From assembly GCA_024276655.1 (NCBI GenBank), contig JAJRWU010000122.1, forward strand, positions 1-53,799: a stretch of 53,799 nt of DNA, in the 5' to 3' direction. The number at the start of each line of letters is the position of its first letter. Positions within the stretch are counted from its first letter, which is position 1. Made by a program: the position numbers and the translations under genes. Below, piece after piece: positions 26,879-35,890 of the stretch. The DNA comes from Planctomycetota bacterium (GTDB lineage Bacteria > Planctomycetota > Planctomycetia > Pirellulales > Pirellulaceae). The notes under the pieces were generated by a model. That model made no database searches and was not told where the DNA came from. It saw only the letters and a program-made list of their open reading frames with translations.

Positions 26879-28381
26879 ATGTTTCAAAAATTTCTGACCC
26901 ACGCGTCTTTTCATCGCCATCTCCCACGGATTTCGGTATCGCGGCTGGGCGCTATCTCTAGGACGACGGCGGTTCTCGTTCTGGGCGGATGTTTCGCCTT
27001 ACCGGCCAATGCCGATGTCAGGCTCCCGGCGGTGCTCAATAGCCACATGGTGTTGCAACAAGAGTCGCCGCTTCCGGTTTGGGGAACCGCCGAACCGGGC
27101 GAACAAGTGACAGTATCTCTAGGCGCTAGATCTCTCGGTGCTAGCGCTCAAAAAACAGCCTCCGCATCGGCCACGGCCGACCAAGCTGGGAAATGGCGCG
27201 TCACGTTGCCGGCGATGAAAGCCGACGGCAAAACATACTCCATGACCGTGCGCGGCAAAAACACCATCAAACTGGAAGACATTTTGATCGGCGAAGTGTG
27301 GGTCGGCTCCGGGCAATCGAACATGGAAATGCAGTTAAGGAGCACCAGCGGCGCCAAGGAGGCGATTGCGGCCGCGACGCATCCCACGATTCGCTTGTTG
27401 CATGTTCCGAAGGTGCAAAAACCGCAACCAGCCGACGATGTGATCGCAACTTGGAAGACATGCACGCCCGCGAACGTTCCTCAATTCTCGGCCGTGTTGT
27501 ATTTTTTTGGCCAGCGACTGAGCAATGAGTTGAACGTGCCGATTGGTCTGATCAACAGTTCCTGGGGCGGTTCGCCGATCGAACCCTGGACTATAACTCC
27601 CGGCAAGGGCGCTCCCGGCAAGGGCGCTCCGGGCAAGGGCGGCACGGCTAGCAAATCGGGCGGCATGTACAACGGCATGATCGCGCCGTTGCAACCGTTC
27701 GCCATTCGCGGCGCGATTTGGTATCAGGGCGAAACGAATGTGATCCGCAAGAATGGCCTGTCGTATTTCGGCAAGACACAAGACCTGATCAACGGCTGGC
27801 GCTCCTCCTGGGGGCAATATTTAGCCTTCTATTTCGTGCAGATCGCGCCTTGGTCGGGCGGCGGATACGCCCCCGGAGAGTTGCCCGCCCTGTGGGAGGC
27901 GCAGGTCGAGAGCTTGAAGATTCCAGGAACCGGCATGGCCGTGGTTACCGACTTGGTCGACAACATCGCCGATATCCATCCCAAGAACAAGCGAGATGTT
28001 GGCAATCGGTTGGCGCTGTGGGCCTTGGCGAAATCGTATGGCCAAAGCGATTTGATTTATTCAGGACCGCTTTACCAGTCCATGAAGATCGAAGGCGCCA
28101 ACATTCGCTTGCAGTTCGCGCACTGCGGAGCAGGTCTCAAAACACGAGACGGCGAACCGCTGAACGAATTTCAGATTGCGGGCGCCGATGGCAAGTTCGT
28201 TCCCGCCACCGCCAAGATCGACGGACAAACCGTGGTGGTTACTTCGGCGGAAATCGCGGCGCCGAGGCAAGTTCGATTTGGCTGGCATAAGTTGGCGAAT
28301 CCCAACCTGATCAACAGCGCGGGATTGCCCGCTTCGCCGTTCCATACCGACAACTGGCGAGGCGGACAGAGCGACTTTTGA
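26879..28381 (+). CDS. Exported sialate O-acetylesterase-like SGNH hydrolase
   Basis: A 500-residue carbohydrate esterase of the sialate O-acetylesterase family, which removes acetyl groups from sugars. Residues about 25-46 form an export signal; an Ala-x-Ala site before DVRLP fits signal peptidase I, although LGGC upstream could be read as a lipobox. The beta-sandwich module starts LPAVLNSHMVLQQESPLPVW; the catalytic block is VWVGSGQSNMEM (nucleophile Ser), then GLINSSWGGSPIEPW, AIWYQGETNV and DIHPKNKRDVGNRLA with the catalytic Asp-x-His. A GKGAP tandem (15-bp units, 27603-27641) interrupts the loop before GGMYNGMIAPL. It overlaps the next gene's possible TTG start. Confidence 0.9.
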   Translation: MFQKFLTHASFHRHLPRISVSRLGAISRTTAVLVLGGCFALPANADVRLPAVLNSHMVLQQESPLPVWGTAEPGEQVTVSLGARSLGASAQKTASASATADQAGKWRVTLPAMKADGKTYSMTVRGKNTIKLEDILIGEVWVGSGQSNMEMQLRSTSGAKEAIAAATHPTIRLLHVPKVQKPQPADDVIATWKTCTPANVPQFSAVLYFFGQRLSNELNVPIGLINSSWGGSPIEPWTITPGKGAPGKGAPGKGGTASKSGGMYNGMIAPLQPFAIRGAIWYQGETNVIRKNGLSYFGKTQDLINGWRSSWGQYLAFYFVQIAPWSGGGYAPGELPALWEAQVESLKIPGTGMAVVTDLVDNIADIHPKNKRDVGNRLALWALAKSYGQSDLIYSGPLYQSMKIEGANIRLQFAHCGAGLKTRDGEPLNEFQIAGADGKFVPATAKIDGQTVVVTSAEIAAPRQVRFGWHKLANPNLINSAGLPASPFHTDNWRGGQSDF

Positions 28382-28389
28382 AGATTCTG

Positions 28390-29379
28390 ATGCCTGCACA
28401 TTCTGTTGACATTACGTCGCCGAGCCGACTGCATTTCGGCATGTTTTCCTTCGGCCGTACTGCTGCGCCACAATTCGGCGGCGCGGGATTGATGCTCAAC
28501 GGCCCCGGTTTGCATTTACGCGCCAGACGCGCTCCAGCGTTTGCCGTGAAAGGCCCGCTGGCCCAACGAGCCGCGGCTTTCGCCAGCCATTGGGCGAAAA
28601 CCCGCAGTCTGTCCGGTTTGCCGGATTGTGAAATTGAGATTGTTTCGGCGCCGCCGGAACATGTCGGTTTGGGAACCGGCACGCAGTTGGGGCTTTCCGT
28701 GGGGGCGGCGCTGCACGCCTTGTTCGAGCAGCACGCGCAAACGCTGGCGGAGTTGGTGGCCTCGGTCGGGCGAGGGCGGCGCTCCTCCATTGGCGCTTAT
28801 GGCTTCGCGAGAGGCGGGCTCATCGGCGAAAGCGGCAAGCAGCAAGGCGAACTACTAGGAGAGTTGATCGAGCAAGTCAGTCTGCCGGAGGCCTGGCGTT
28901 TTCTTCTGCTGCGGCCGGCGCGTCAAACAGGATGCTGCGGCGAAGCGGAACGACAAGCTTTTGCCAAATTGCCGCCGGTTCCCGAAGCGATCACGCATCA
29001 ACTGCGGACGATTTTTTCCCGGGCGATGGCGCCGGCCGCCAAGGAAGGCGACTTCCAAGCGTTCAACGCCGCCGTGTATGAATTCGGCCGCTTGGCCGGA
29101 AGTTGTTTTGCTACGGCGCAGTACGGGGAATACGCCACTAGGGAAATCGCGGAACTTGTCGAAGAGGTGCGATCCGCCGGCGTGCCGGGCGTGGGGCAAA
29201 GCTCCTGGGGGCCAACCGTGTTCGCCATGTTTCCCCACGAACAAGCGGCCCAAGAATTCGCCCGCGAATTCTCGGCCGACGCTCGTCGTCGGGCATATGA
29301 ACTGCAGGTGGTTGGCAGTTGCGCACAAGGGGCGAGCCTTCGAACCGAAGCGGCGGAGCCACGGCGGCCGATTGTATAA
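28390..29379 (+). CDS. Beta-ribofuranosylaminobenzene 5'-phosphate synthase homologue (GHMP superfamily)
   Basis: In archaea and methylotrophs this family joins p-aminobenzoate (or 4-hydroxybenzoate) and PRPP in the first committed step of methanopterin synthesis. Visible signatures are SPSRLHFGMFSFGR, FGGAGLMLNGPGL, the GHMP glycine-rich loop VGLGTGTQLGLSVG, RSSIGAYGFARGGLIGESG, and GVGQSSWGPTVFA near the C-terminus. The length from the ATG at 28390 is 329 residues, as usual. A TTG at 28378 overlaps the esterase stop (TTGA) and could start a four-residue-longer form. Many planctomycetes encode tetrahydromethanopterin-linked C1 enzymes; no other pathway gene is in the window, and coupling with an esterase is probably only positional. 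Confidence 0.83.
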   Translation: MPAHSVDITSPSRLHFGMFSFGRTAAPQFGGAGLMLNGPGLHLRARRAPAFAVKGPLAQRAAAFASHWAKTRSLSGLPDCEIEIVSAPPEHVGLGTGTQLGLSVGAALHALFEQHAQTLAELVASVGRGRRSSIGAYGFARGGLIGESGKQQGELLGELIEQVSLPEAWRFLLLRPARQTGCCGEAERQAFAKLPPVPEAITHQLRTIFSRAMAPAAKEGDFQAFNAAVYEFGRLAGSCFATAQYGEYATREIAELVEEVRSAGVPGVGQSSWGPTVFAMFPHEQAAQEFAREFSADARRRAYELQVVGSCAQGASLRTEAAEPRRPIV

Positions 29380-29644
29380 TGGGAGCAGAGGGCGCCGGGG
29401 CATAATTCATTCGCGGTTCCTGAGTCGCATTTTCAGGGCGTTGTCACTCATATTTACTGGCCGCCTGAACGGTGGCGAATTCTTCGCTGATATTTCAACC
29501 GTGACGCCGAGGTGCTGTCAACTACGCGCTCGCTGGGGAACGTGTTACCATGACGGGCAACGGCGACAGGCAACGGTTCGCCTCGACGCTGAACCAATCT
29601 GAAAACTCTCCCGCCTCTTTCATTTCTTCCTTAGAATAAACATC

Positions 29645-30817
29645 ATGCCAACGGAATTCGAGCAACTCGAAAGCGAGTTTGACCAAGGCGGCGCGGAGGC
29701 CGTTTTGCAGCGGCTGAGCGAACAGTTGCGCGCCGGCGAAAAGTACCATGAGCTATTCGAGGCCATGAAAATGCAGTTGCGGCTTAAGCTCGGGTTGCCG
29801 CTCTTTTATCACGATTCGGGCGATCATCTGCCCGAAGAGCAACGCAACCAACTCGAGGAAGGGCTGGTCGAGGCGTGCCGTGAAGTGGGGCTGCTGCTGC
29901 TCAACGCCGGGCGCATTCGCGAAGGTTGGACTTACCTCCGCCCGGTGGGCAACGCGCAAGAAGCGAAGCAGATCATCGACGACATCGCGCCCGATGAATC
30001 GAATGTCGAGGAGTTGATCGAGGTGCTGCTGCACGAAGGGCTCGACACCGCCCGCGGCTTCAAAATCATGCTCGATCATTACGGCGTCTGTAATTCGATC
30101 ACGACGTATGAATCGTCGATGGGCCGCCGCAGTTTGGCCGACCAACAAGCGGGCGCGCGTTTACTGGTGGAGCAGGTTCACGCCGATGTGCTGGCTTCGG
30201 TGAAAGCCGACATTACGCAACGGGAGAAGACAGAGCCCGCCGGCGAGCTATTGGCCCCGCTGCTGGAAAACCGCGATTGGCTGTTCGCCGAGCAAGCGTA
30301 TCATATCGACACCACGCATCTGGCCAGCACCGTTCGCTTCGCCCGCGTGTTAGACGACCCAACCCTGCTCCGCTTGGCGCTCGACCTCACCGCCTACGGA
30401 CGCCGCCTGCACGAACAATTTCAATACCAGGGCGAAGAGCCGTTCGTCGATATGTACCCCGCGCACGCCTTGTACTTCGCCGCGTTGCTCGGCAAGGACG
30501 ATGCGAATTCGGAAGATGTTGAAGCCGCGCTGGCCTTTTTCCGTTCGCGGGCCGAAGAGGTCGATGCGTACCATGTGGGCATGGCGGCAATCGAAACGTA
30601 CATCGAACTACTGGCCCGCGTCGGCCGTCATGCCGAAGCGTTGGAGGCGGCTATCAGCCTGACGCCGCAAGCGGGAGGCCCCACGACGCTAACGCCGCAG
30701 TTGATGGAGTTGGCGGAAAAATCGGGGCGCTACGAACCGATTCTGCAATTCAGCCGCGACCGAAACGATTTGCTCGGCTTCGCCGCCGGGTTGGTCAAAT
30801 CGAAGGGCGCTCAATAG
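29645..30817 (+). CDS. Helical-repeat protein of unknown function
   Basis: A 390-residue soluble protein, predicted almost wholly alpha-helical and acidic, with paired helices reminiscent of TPR/SEL1-type solenoids (AVLQRLSEQLRAGEKYHELF, CREVGLLLLNAGRIREGWTY, ETYIELLARVGRHAEALEAA). No catalytic motif, signal or membrane segment is seen. The protein appears to be of a planctomycete-type conserved hypothetical family, but that is an impression. It ends two bases before the stop of a convergent envelope-protein gene. Nothing was recognised in the 265-bp gap upstream except that it carries the start's own leader. Confidence 0.75.
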   Translation: MPTEFEQLESEFDQGGAEAVLQRLSEQLRAGEKYHELFEAMKMQLRLKLGLPLFYHDSGDHLPEEQRNQLEEGLVEACREVGLLLLNAGRIREGWTYLRPVGNAQEAKQIIDDIAPDESNVEELIEVLLHEGLDTARGFKIMLDHYGVCNSITTYESSMGRRSLADQQAGARLLVEQVHADVLASVKADITQREKTEPAGELLAPLLENRDWLFAEQAYHIDTTHLASTVRFARVLDDPTLLRLALDLTAYGRRLHEQFQYQGEEPFVDMYPAHALYFAALLGKDDANSEDVEAALAFFRSRAEEVDAYHVGMAAIETYIELLARVGRHAEALEAAISLTPQAGGPTTLTPQLMELAEKSGRYEPILQFSRDRNDLLGFAAGLVKSKGAQ

Positions 30818-30819
30818 AG

Positions 30820-32277
30820 TTACCGCACCACGCATTTGAAGCGAATCACGCCGCCGACGCCAATCGGCAGCGGTTCGGTAATTTCCCAGCGAAGCGTGAG
30901 CGATTCGCCTGCGTTCTCACTCGCGACAAACTCGGCGCCCAGGCTGCATTGCGCGGAGTCGGGCACGTATTCGAGCCGGGTGGTGAGGTTGTCGATGATT
31001 GTCACGTTGCCGATTTCCTGCGTGCCGATGTTATCGAAACGCAAGGTGAAATCGATGATATCGCCGGGCCGCGCCTGATGACGCGAAGCGATCTTGCCGA
31101 TTCTCAAACGCGGCTTACCGCCCAGTTCGTATTGGTACGTGACTTGCGGCCGGACGTCGGTCGTGGCGATGGCGGCTTCGGTGTGATCGAGCACAACTTG
31201 CACGCCTTTTTTGTCGGTCCAAGCCAAGGCGGCGGACGTAACATCGGCCAAGCGAGCTTTTTGGCTGTTGTCAAAGGCGCCTTGCCGAATGAACTGCAAG
31301 TCTTCAAACGGCGAGAAACCCTGCTCGAAGTGGATCGGGGCCAAATTATTGTGGACCAAAACGCCTTCCTGCCGTTCACGATAAGCGATCGGCGCCCGGA
31401 AGCCCACTTCGCCCATGGCCTGGTTTTGCTGCATGGCCGATTCCACCAACACCGAATCTGTTTGCTGCCCCAAGCGGAGCGGAGCGGAGACGCCCGCCGA
31501 GTGCATCGTTTCTCGGGCTTGCACCATCGACGACACCTTCCGCACGGCCGCGAACCGCGGCGCGTAAATGCATACGCGGTTCGAGGGCGCTACGATCGTG
31601 CGGCCATCTTTTGTATCGAAGTGCGCGATGGTGTCTTCTAGATTGAGGCCGTCGACGCTCCAATCGGAACGCACGCGAACTTCGCCTGGCTGATCTCCGC
31701 CATCGCAAATGTATTCGTCGCGCGGCCACGGTCCGTAAAGGCCGTCGGGTTTCCAGGGCGCGTCGCCCACATGGGCGGGTCCTGTCCAGGCGGAAGAGGG
31801 CAGGGCAGGGGGGGCGTGTTGGGAGTAAGCGTGCGTTTTTACACAGTCGACGCAGCCCGCCAACGCCACATCGCTCGGCTGGCCGCCGAGAGGCTCCGTG
31901 TGGCCCACTTGCGCCACGACCGAAGGCCCAGCAGCAGGACGGGCAACGGCAGGACGAACATCAACATTACGGGCAACAGCAGGGGAGGGCAGGGCGGTTG
32001 GCGGCGCGAACGCGGCTGTTTGCCTGGGCGCGGCTGCTCGCATGGGGGCGAGAGCTTGCGGCGCGAACGCCGCTCTTTGCCTGGGCGGCATGGGCGCCAT
32101 CGCTCGGTTCGGAGCGAAAGGCGATGTGGGCCGCGGCCGCGAAGGCGGTTGGTCGGCCCGGAAACGATTGGGGTTGGTGTTTTGCGCCACGCAAGAGCAC
32201 AAGCTCACGGTAAGCACCGCCAACGCCAGCCAAAACGCCGCGCCGCGCAAGCAGCGAATGCAAGACATACCAATCAT
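30820..32277 (-). CDS. DUF11-type envelope lipoprotein, third gene of a three-gene operon
   Basis: A 485-residue exported protein: the leader (FWLALAVLTVSLCSC) ends in a lipobox LCSC, so it is probably lipid-anchored. Residues about 35-125 are a low-complexity Pro/Ala/Arg segment with FAPQALAPMR-like repeats, a likely flexible stalk. The middle (RSDWSVDGLNLEDTIAHFDT onward) is not recognised. The C-terminal 80 residues match the DUF11/conserved repeat (IDFTLRFDNIGTQEIGNVTI, DNLTTRLEYVPDS), an Ig-like fold of surface proteins such as chlamydial OmcB. Its start overlaps the preceding gene by four bases (ATGA), implying translational coupling. A cell-surface structural role is inferred. Confidence 0.82.
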   Translation of the reverse strand: MIGMSCIRCLRGAAFWLALAVLTVSLCSCVAQNTNPNRFRADQPPSRPRPTSPFAPNRAMAPMPPRQRAAFAPQALAPMRAAAPRQTAAFAPPTALPSPAVARNVDVRPAVARPAAGPSVVAQVGHTEPLGGQPSDVALAGCVDCVKTHAYSQHAPPALPSSAWTGPAHVGDAPWKPDGLYGPWPRDEYICDGGDQPGEVRVRSDWSVDGLNLEDTIAHFDTKDGRTIVAPSNRVCIYAPRFAAVRKVSSMVQARETMHSAGVSAPLRLGQQTDSVLVESAMQQNQAMGEVGFRAPIAYRERQEGVLVHNNLAPIHFEQGFSPFEDLQFIRQGAFDNSQKARLADVTSAALAWTDKKGVQVVLDHTEAAIATTDVRPQVTYQYELGGKPRLRIGKIASRHQARPGDIIDFTLRFDNIGTQEIGNVTIIDNLTTRLEYVPDSAQCSLGAEFVASENAGESLTLRWEITEPLPIGVGGVIRFKCVVR

Positions 32278-33059
32278 CGGCGGACGGCCTCCCTGGGTGT
32301 GGCAAGCTGCGGCGCCAAGGGGCCATCGAAAGGCAGGCGGGGAACGCTGCGGCCTTGCTGCTGGGGTGTGACCGGTCCGGCGGGTTGTGTGTATTCGTCG
32401 GGGAAGAGAAGCAAGGGCGGCGATCCAAACACAAACTGATCGCTCGGCCCTCTCGTGTTGGGCTGCCGCGACCCCATGCGCAAAATGGCCATGGGCCGGC
32501 CCAGGCGGTCGGCGACTTGGAGCGGGTCGTCTTCCTGATGCACTTCAAAGTACCGCTGGCGTTTGGGGTTTTCTTGCATGGGGAAGGCGTCTGATGGGTT
32601 TTCTAGATAGATCACGCGGGTGACGAATCGGCCTTGCAATGCAAACAGGAGTTCTTCGGTCGTGAGTTCGATCGGTATCGGAAACCGCGCTTCGTAACCC
32701 TTGGGCGGGTGCAAACGATTAATCACTTCGATCGTGGGGAACACTTCTTCGCCGGGGCGTCCTGGAATGCCCGTGACTTTCGCCCGATACACTTGGCCGA
32801 TCAACATTCCGGCCGTCGTGGCATGGGGCGCCGGGTCGGTGAATTGCTGTTGGATAACCAACGAAACCGCCGCGCCGTCGGGAACGCGAATCTGCACCGG
32901 TTGGAAGTAGCCACGCAGCGGTCCGCCACGCAGAAGTTGATGCGAACCAACTGCTCCCGGCGGCAAGTAGGCCGACTGCGGGAAGTGGACCGGTGATTGC
33001 GCCACCGCCGATGAAACCAGCAGGCAGGCGAGCAGCAGGCTGAGAAAGTGTGGCGCCAT
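32274..33059 (-). CDS. Exported envelope protein, second gene of the operon, paralogue of the first
   Basis: From the ATG at 33059 the product has 261 residues and begins with a Sec signal (FLSLLLACLLVSSAVAQ). An in-frame start at 33284 would add 75 residues without a signal and is rejected. The central part, YRAKVTGIPGRPGEEVFPTI then EVINRLHPPK and VTRVIYLENP, aligns with YRLKVTNIEGREGLELYPTI and VTKVIYLPDP of the gene upstream, so the two are paralogues. It ends with ADRLGRPMAILRMGSR, matched by ADRRGAILAIIRLGNK in the other. No known domain is recognised. It overlaps the downstream DUF11 gene by four bases. Confidence 0.82.
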   Translation of the reverse strand: MAPHFLSLLLACLLVSSAVAQSPVHFPQSAYLPPGAVGSHQLLRGGPLRGYFQPVQIRVPDGAAVSLVIQQQFTDPAPHATTAGMLIGQVYRAKVTGIPGRPGEEVFPTIEVINRLHPPKGYEARFPIPIELTTEELLFALQGRFVTRVIYLENPSDAFPMQENPKRQRYFEVHQEDDPLQVADRLGRPMAILRMGSRQPNTRGPSDQFVFGSPPLLLFPDEYTQPAGPVTPQQQGRSVPRLPFDGPLAPQLATPREAVRR

Positions 33060-33156
33060 GGTTTTTCTGATTCTAGTCGTGAAATGCGTCGAAGCACGAA
33101 CCGCCCCGCACGCGGACCGAAGCCCGCGTGCGAAGCCAATTTCGTGTTGCTCTCGC

Positions 33157-34347
33157 CTAAGGCACGATCTGGAATTTGTTACCCGCCGGCTGACGATAAC
33201 CTTGCACCGGATGGATCGATTCTTGTCGAATGAACACTCGGCTAGGCGGCTTGGGATAGCTGTAGCCGGGGCGTTGATTGACATTGATCTTCAACTTGCT
33301 CGTCGGCCTGGGCATGTTATGCTTCGACCAGTTTCGCATCACGTGCTTTCTCAAACCGGCGGGTCCTCCCAGTGGAATGTGGGGCGGACCGGGCAATCCG
33401 ATCGGCGTGGCGCTCATCGGCATGCCGTACAGAGGCGAGGTTACGCCGACCACGTGCGGGGGCGGCATTCCAGATCGTCCAATGGGCGTGGGGGCCGCAT
33501 AACCAGGCGCGCCGCCATAATAAGGCTGTGCGCCTCCCATGGGGGGCGCGACTAAAGCCGATGCTCCGCCGGGCGCCAACTGCGGCGGCGGTTGCAAGGC
33601 TTGAGCGGGCTGACGGGCGTTATGGCTGGCCTGAATCACGCCCATGCCGTCGGCCGGTGTTTCCAAGTCTTTGTTGCCGAGCCGAATGATGGCCAAAATA
33701 GCGCCGCGGCGGTCGGCTTCAACGATTGGGTCTAGGCCCGGATCCAAACGCGTGCTGACCAACGTTTGCACATCGGCCAAGGCCAACTCCTGGAATTCAG
33801 GATCTGGCAGGTAGATGACTTTTGTCACGTAGTTGCCGGTCTGGGCTTGGGCGAAGTCTTCGTCGTTGAACACAATCGGAATGGCCGAGTGCGCCAAGTA
33901 CACGTTCGATCGCGGCGTTGCGGGGCCGACTTCAATGGTCGGATACAGTTCCAGCCCTTCGCGACCTTCGATGTTGGTCACCTTCAAGCGGTAGATGCCG
34001 CCTTGACCAAACGTTTGCCGGGCCGGAACAATCAGGGGCTGGGAATCGAATATCCCTTGGCCGCTGATATCCCAACTGACTTGAGAACCTTGCGGCTCCG
34101 CAAACCAGAGTTGGACGGTCGGCGCCTGAGGCATGGGGCCCATCATGGGTCCGCCTGGGTAGCCGGGCGGACCCATCATGGGCATCGCGGGTGGTTGCAA
34201 CACGCCAGGTCCGGGGCCGCCCACTCCGGGGCCCGGTTCAAGGAGTCGTTGCGAAGGAGGCAGATTGTGCCTCACGGGCGATTGGCAGCCCACCACGGCA
34301 AGCGCGGCGGCGACCAACAACATCCAGGTAAAACGGCTGACTCTCAT
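33157..34347 (-). CDS. Proline/glycine-rich lipoprotein, first gene of the envelope operon
   Basis: A 396-residue lipoprotein: the leader MRVSRFTWMLLVAAALAVVG ends in the lipobox VVGC. A Gly/Pro/Met-rich stalk (GPPGYPGGPMMGPMPQ) precedes the core shared with the next gene (IYRLKVTNIEGREGLELYPT, PIVFNDEDFAQAQTGNYVTK), then a second Pro/Gly-rich stretch and a basic tail (KLKINVNQRPGYSYPKPPSR). A strong Shine-Dalgarno, GAGGGGGG, lies six bases before the ATG. Function unknown; with its two partners it looks like an anchored surface complex. Confidence 0.82.
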   Translation of the reverse strand: MRVSRFTWMLLVAAALAVVGCQSPVRHNLPPSQRLLEPGPGVGGPGPGVLQPPAMPMMGPPGYPGGPMMGPMPQAPTVQLWFAEPQGSQVSWDISGQGIFDSQPLIVPARQTFGQGGIYRLKVTNIEGREGLELYPTIEVGPATPRSNVYLAHSAIPIVFNDEDFAQAQTGNYVTKVIYLPDPEFQELALADVQTLVSTRLDPGLDPIVEADRRGAILAIIRLGNKDLETPADGMGVIQASHNARQPAQALQPPPQLAPGGASALVAPPMGGAQPYYGGAPGYAAPTPIGRSGMPPPHVVGVTSPLYGMPMSATPIGLPGPPHIPLGGPAGLRKHVMRNWSKHNMPRPTSKLKINVNQRPGYSYPKPPSRVFIRQESIHPVQGYRQPAGNKFQIVP

Positions 34348-34716
34348 TATGTCCCCCCTCGGACGCTCATTTCAGCGGCAGGTCGGAAAATGTACCGACT
34401 CGCCAGGAGCGAAAACAACACCTAACGGTTTATTGCAATCAGTTTTTGTCGCAACGAATTTCTTTGGTCTCGCCCCGCCTAATTTCGCTTTAGGAGAACT
34501 GAGGTAGACGCAGAATGAACACCTGCTCTACCATGGCTCTTCTCTTGTTGCGGCTCTCCTTCAACTGCCACATTCGGTAAGGCGTAGGCCTCCAGACGCA
34601 GCATCGGCGGGAACGCCCGACGTCGGCGCGTAGGCCTGTCGGGCAAACTAATTCCTCTGGTTCTATGTTCGGTTTGGCATAACAAGATTCTTTGATAAAA
34701 CCGTCATATCCATAGC
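34348..34716. other. Divergent intergenic region
   Basis: It separates the minus-strand envelope operon from a plus-strand exported protein and so should hold both promoters. GCGTAGGCCT occurs twice (near 34580 and 34629) as a short direct repeat. No small ORF or known RNA was recognised. Confidence 0.4.
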
Positions 34717-35595
34717 ATGAACCATAAAATACCTATCCTGACAGTTGCTCTCGGCCTGCTTTTCGCGGCTTTGGCTATGGCCCAGCCGGCGCCGGAAAGG
34801 GCAGGGGGGGGGCAGGAAATGGTCGCTCGTGCGGCTGTTTGGCTGCAAAAGCAGCCCTCCATTTCGGCCAAATTGCGGCAAAGAGTTCACTTATTCGGCC
34901 AGGAATTGGTGGGAACGGGGCATTATTTACAAATGGCCGATGGCCGGCGAACGCTGCTCCGTTTCGAAATGAGTGTGCAAGTGGGCCGGCAGGCGACCAG
35001 CCTGCAGCAGGTCGTTGACGGGCGTTTTCTTTGGGTGCGCCGCCAATTGCCCGAGCAGACCACCGTTGGCCGGGTCGATTTGCGGCGTCTGAAAAAGGCG
35101 ATCAGCAATTCGGCGGCTTATCCGACCAGCGAATGGCTGGCCGTTGGCGGGTTGCCGTACATGCTTGAGCAACTCGCGAAAAACTTTCGTTTCGAAGAAC
35201 CGCAAAAAAAACGGTTGGGCGAGCTCGACGTTTACCAATTGGAGGGCGTCTGGCAACCGCAGCAAAAGTCGATTGCCAGTAACGGGGCAGGGCAGGGGAG
35301 TGGCGCAGCGCAGTTGCCGGAGCGGGTGACGCTGGTCGTCAGCGATAAGGACCTGTTTCCTTACCAGCTCACCTTCTGGAAAACGACCACCGACGCCACC
35401 GGACGGCGGAAGTCGGTCCCATTGCTCTCGGTTGAATTTTTCGAAATTCAAATCGGCGCCGAGATCGACCCCTTGCAGTTTGTCTTCAAGCCGACGGAGT
35501 ATGAAGACTACACGCCGCAATATCTGGCCAAGTTCGGCGTCGCCAACGGGTCAAACACCCGCACCGCCAACACCGCCGCCCCCAGCCGCCAGTAG
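34717..35595 (+). CDS. Exported LolA-like protein of unknown function
   Basis: A 292-residue product with a Sec signal (ILTVALGLLFAALAMAQ). The mature part has the pattern of LolA/LppX-type lipid-carrier folds: an initial helix, then strands such as VGTGHYLQMADGRRTLLRF and QQVVDGRFLWVRRQLPE, and a late LQFVFKPTEYEDYTPQYL; sequence identity to LolA is weak, so this is a fold guess. Two low-complexity insertions, AGGGQ at residue 29 and GAGQGSG near 190, are encoded by GGGCA-rich DNA. It stands alone with divergent and downstream repeat-rich gaps. Confidence 0.7.
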   Translation: MNHKIPILTVALGLLFAALAMAQPAPERAGGGQEMVARAAVWLQKQPSISAKLRQRVHLFGQELVGTGHYLQMADGRRTLLRFEMSVQVGRQATSLQQVVDGRFLWVRRQLPEQTTVGRVDLRRLKKAISNSAAYPTSEWLAVGGLPYMLEQLAKNFRFEEPQKKRLGELDVYQLEGVWQPQQKSIASNGAGQGSGAAQLPERVTLVVSDKDLFPYQLTFWKTTTDATGRRKSVPLLSVEFFEIQIGAEIDPLQFVFKPTEYEDYTPQYLAKFGVANGSNTRTANTAAPSRQ

Positions 35596-35611
35596 CTTGT
35601 GCTAGTTACCT

Positions 35612-35737
35612 CCGTTGGCGTGCATGCTTCAGCATGTTTTATTGCGATCCGTTGGAGTTCATGCTTTAGCATGTTTTATCGGCGAGATGAATCTAACGCA
35701 AAAAAAACAAGGCAGCCTGAAGGCTGAACTCCAACGG
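35612..35737. repeat. Three GTTGGAGTTCA-type hairpin repeats
   Basis: Units lie at 35612-35636 and 35649-35673 on the plus strand and 35713-35737 inverted. Each has CCGTTGGAGTTCA (or CCGTTGGCGTGCA) followed by a short palindrome. The palindrome is CATGCT-TC-AGCATG in the first unit, CATGCT-TT-AGCATG in the second and CAGCCT-TC-AGGCTG in the third, so the stem bases change together. Confidence 0.8.
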
Positions 35738-35750
35738 TTCTCGCAAAAAA

Positions 35751-35780
35751 TTGACATCTTCGGTTGTAATATGTTAGTAT
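35751..35780 (+). promoter_or_regulatory. Candidate sigma-70 promoter of the DUF1559 gene
   Basis: TTGACA at 35751-35756 and TAGTAT at 35775-35780 are 18 bases apart. The -35 is perfect, the -10 matches four of six. It lies 110 bases before the ATG and downstream of the repeat cluster. Confidence 0.45.
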
Positions 35781-35890
35781 TCGCCTTAGGGGAAGCCCGT
35801 GGCCGCCGCTAGGCTTCCGACAAAATGTCTCATTTCTTATATCAAATCTAAACTGGCGGTCGAAGTGGAAATCATTCATAGGTGGATTGT

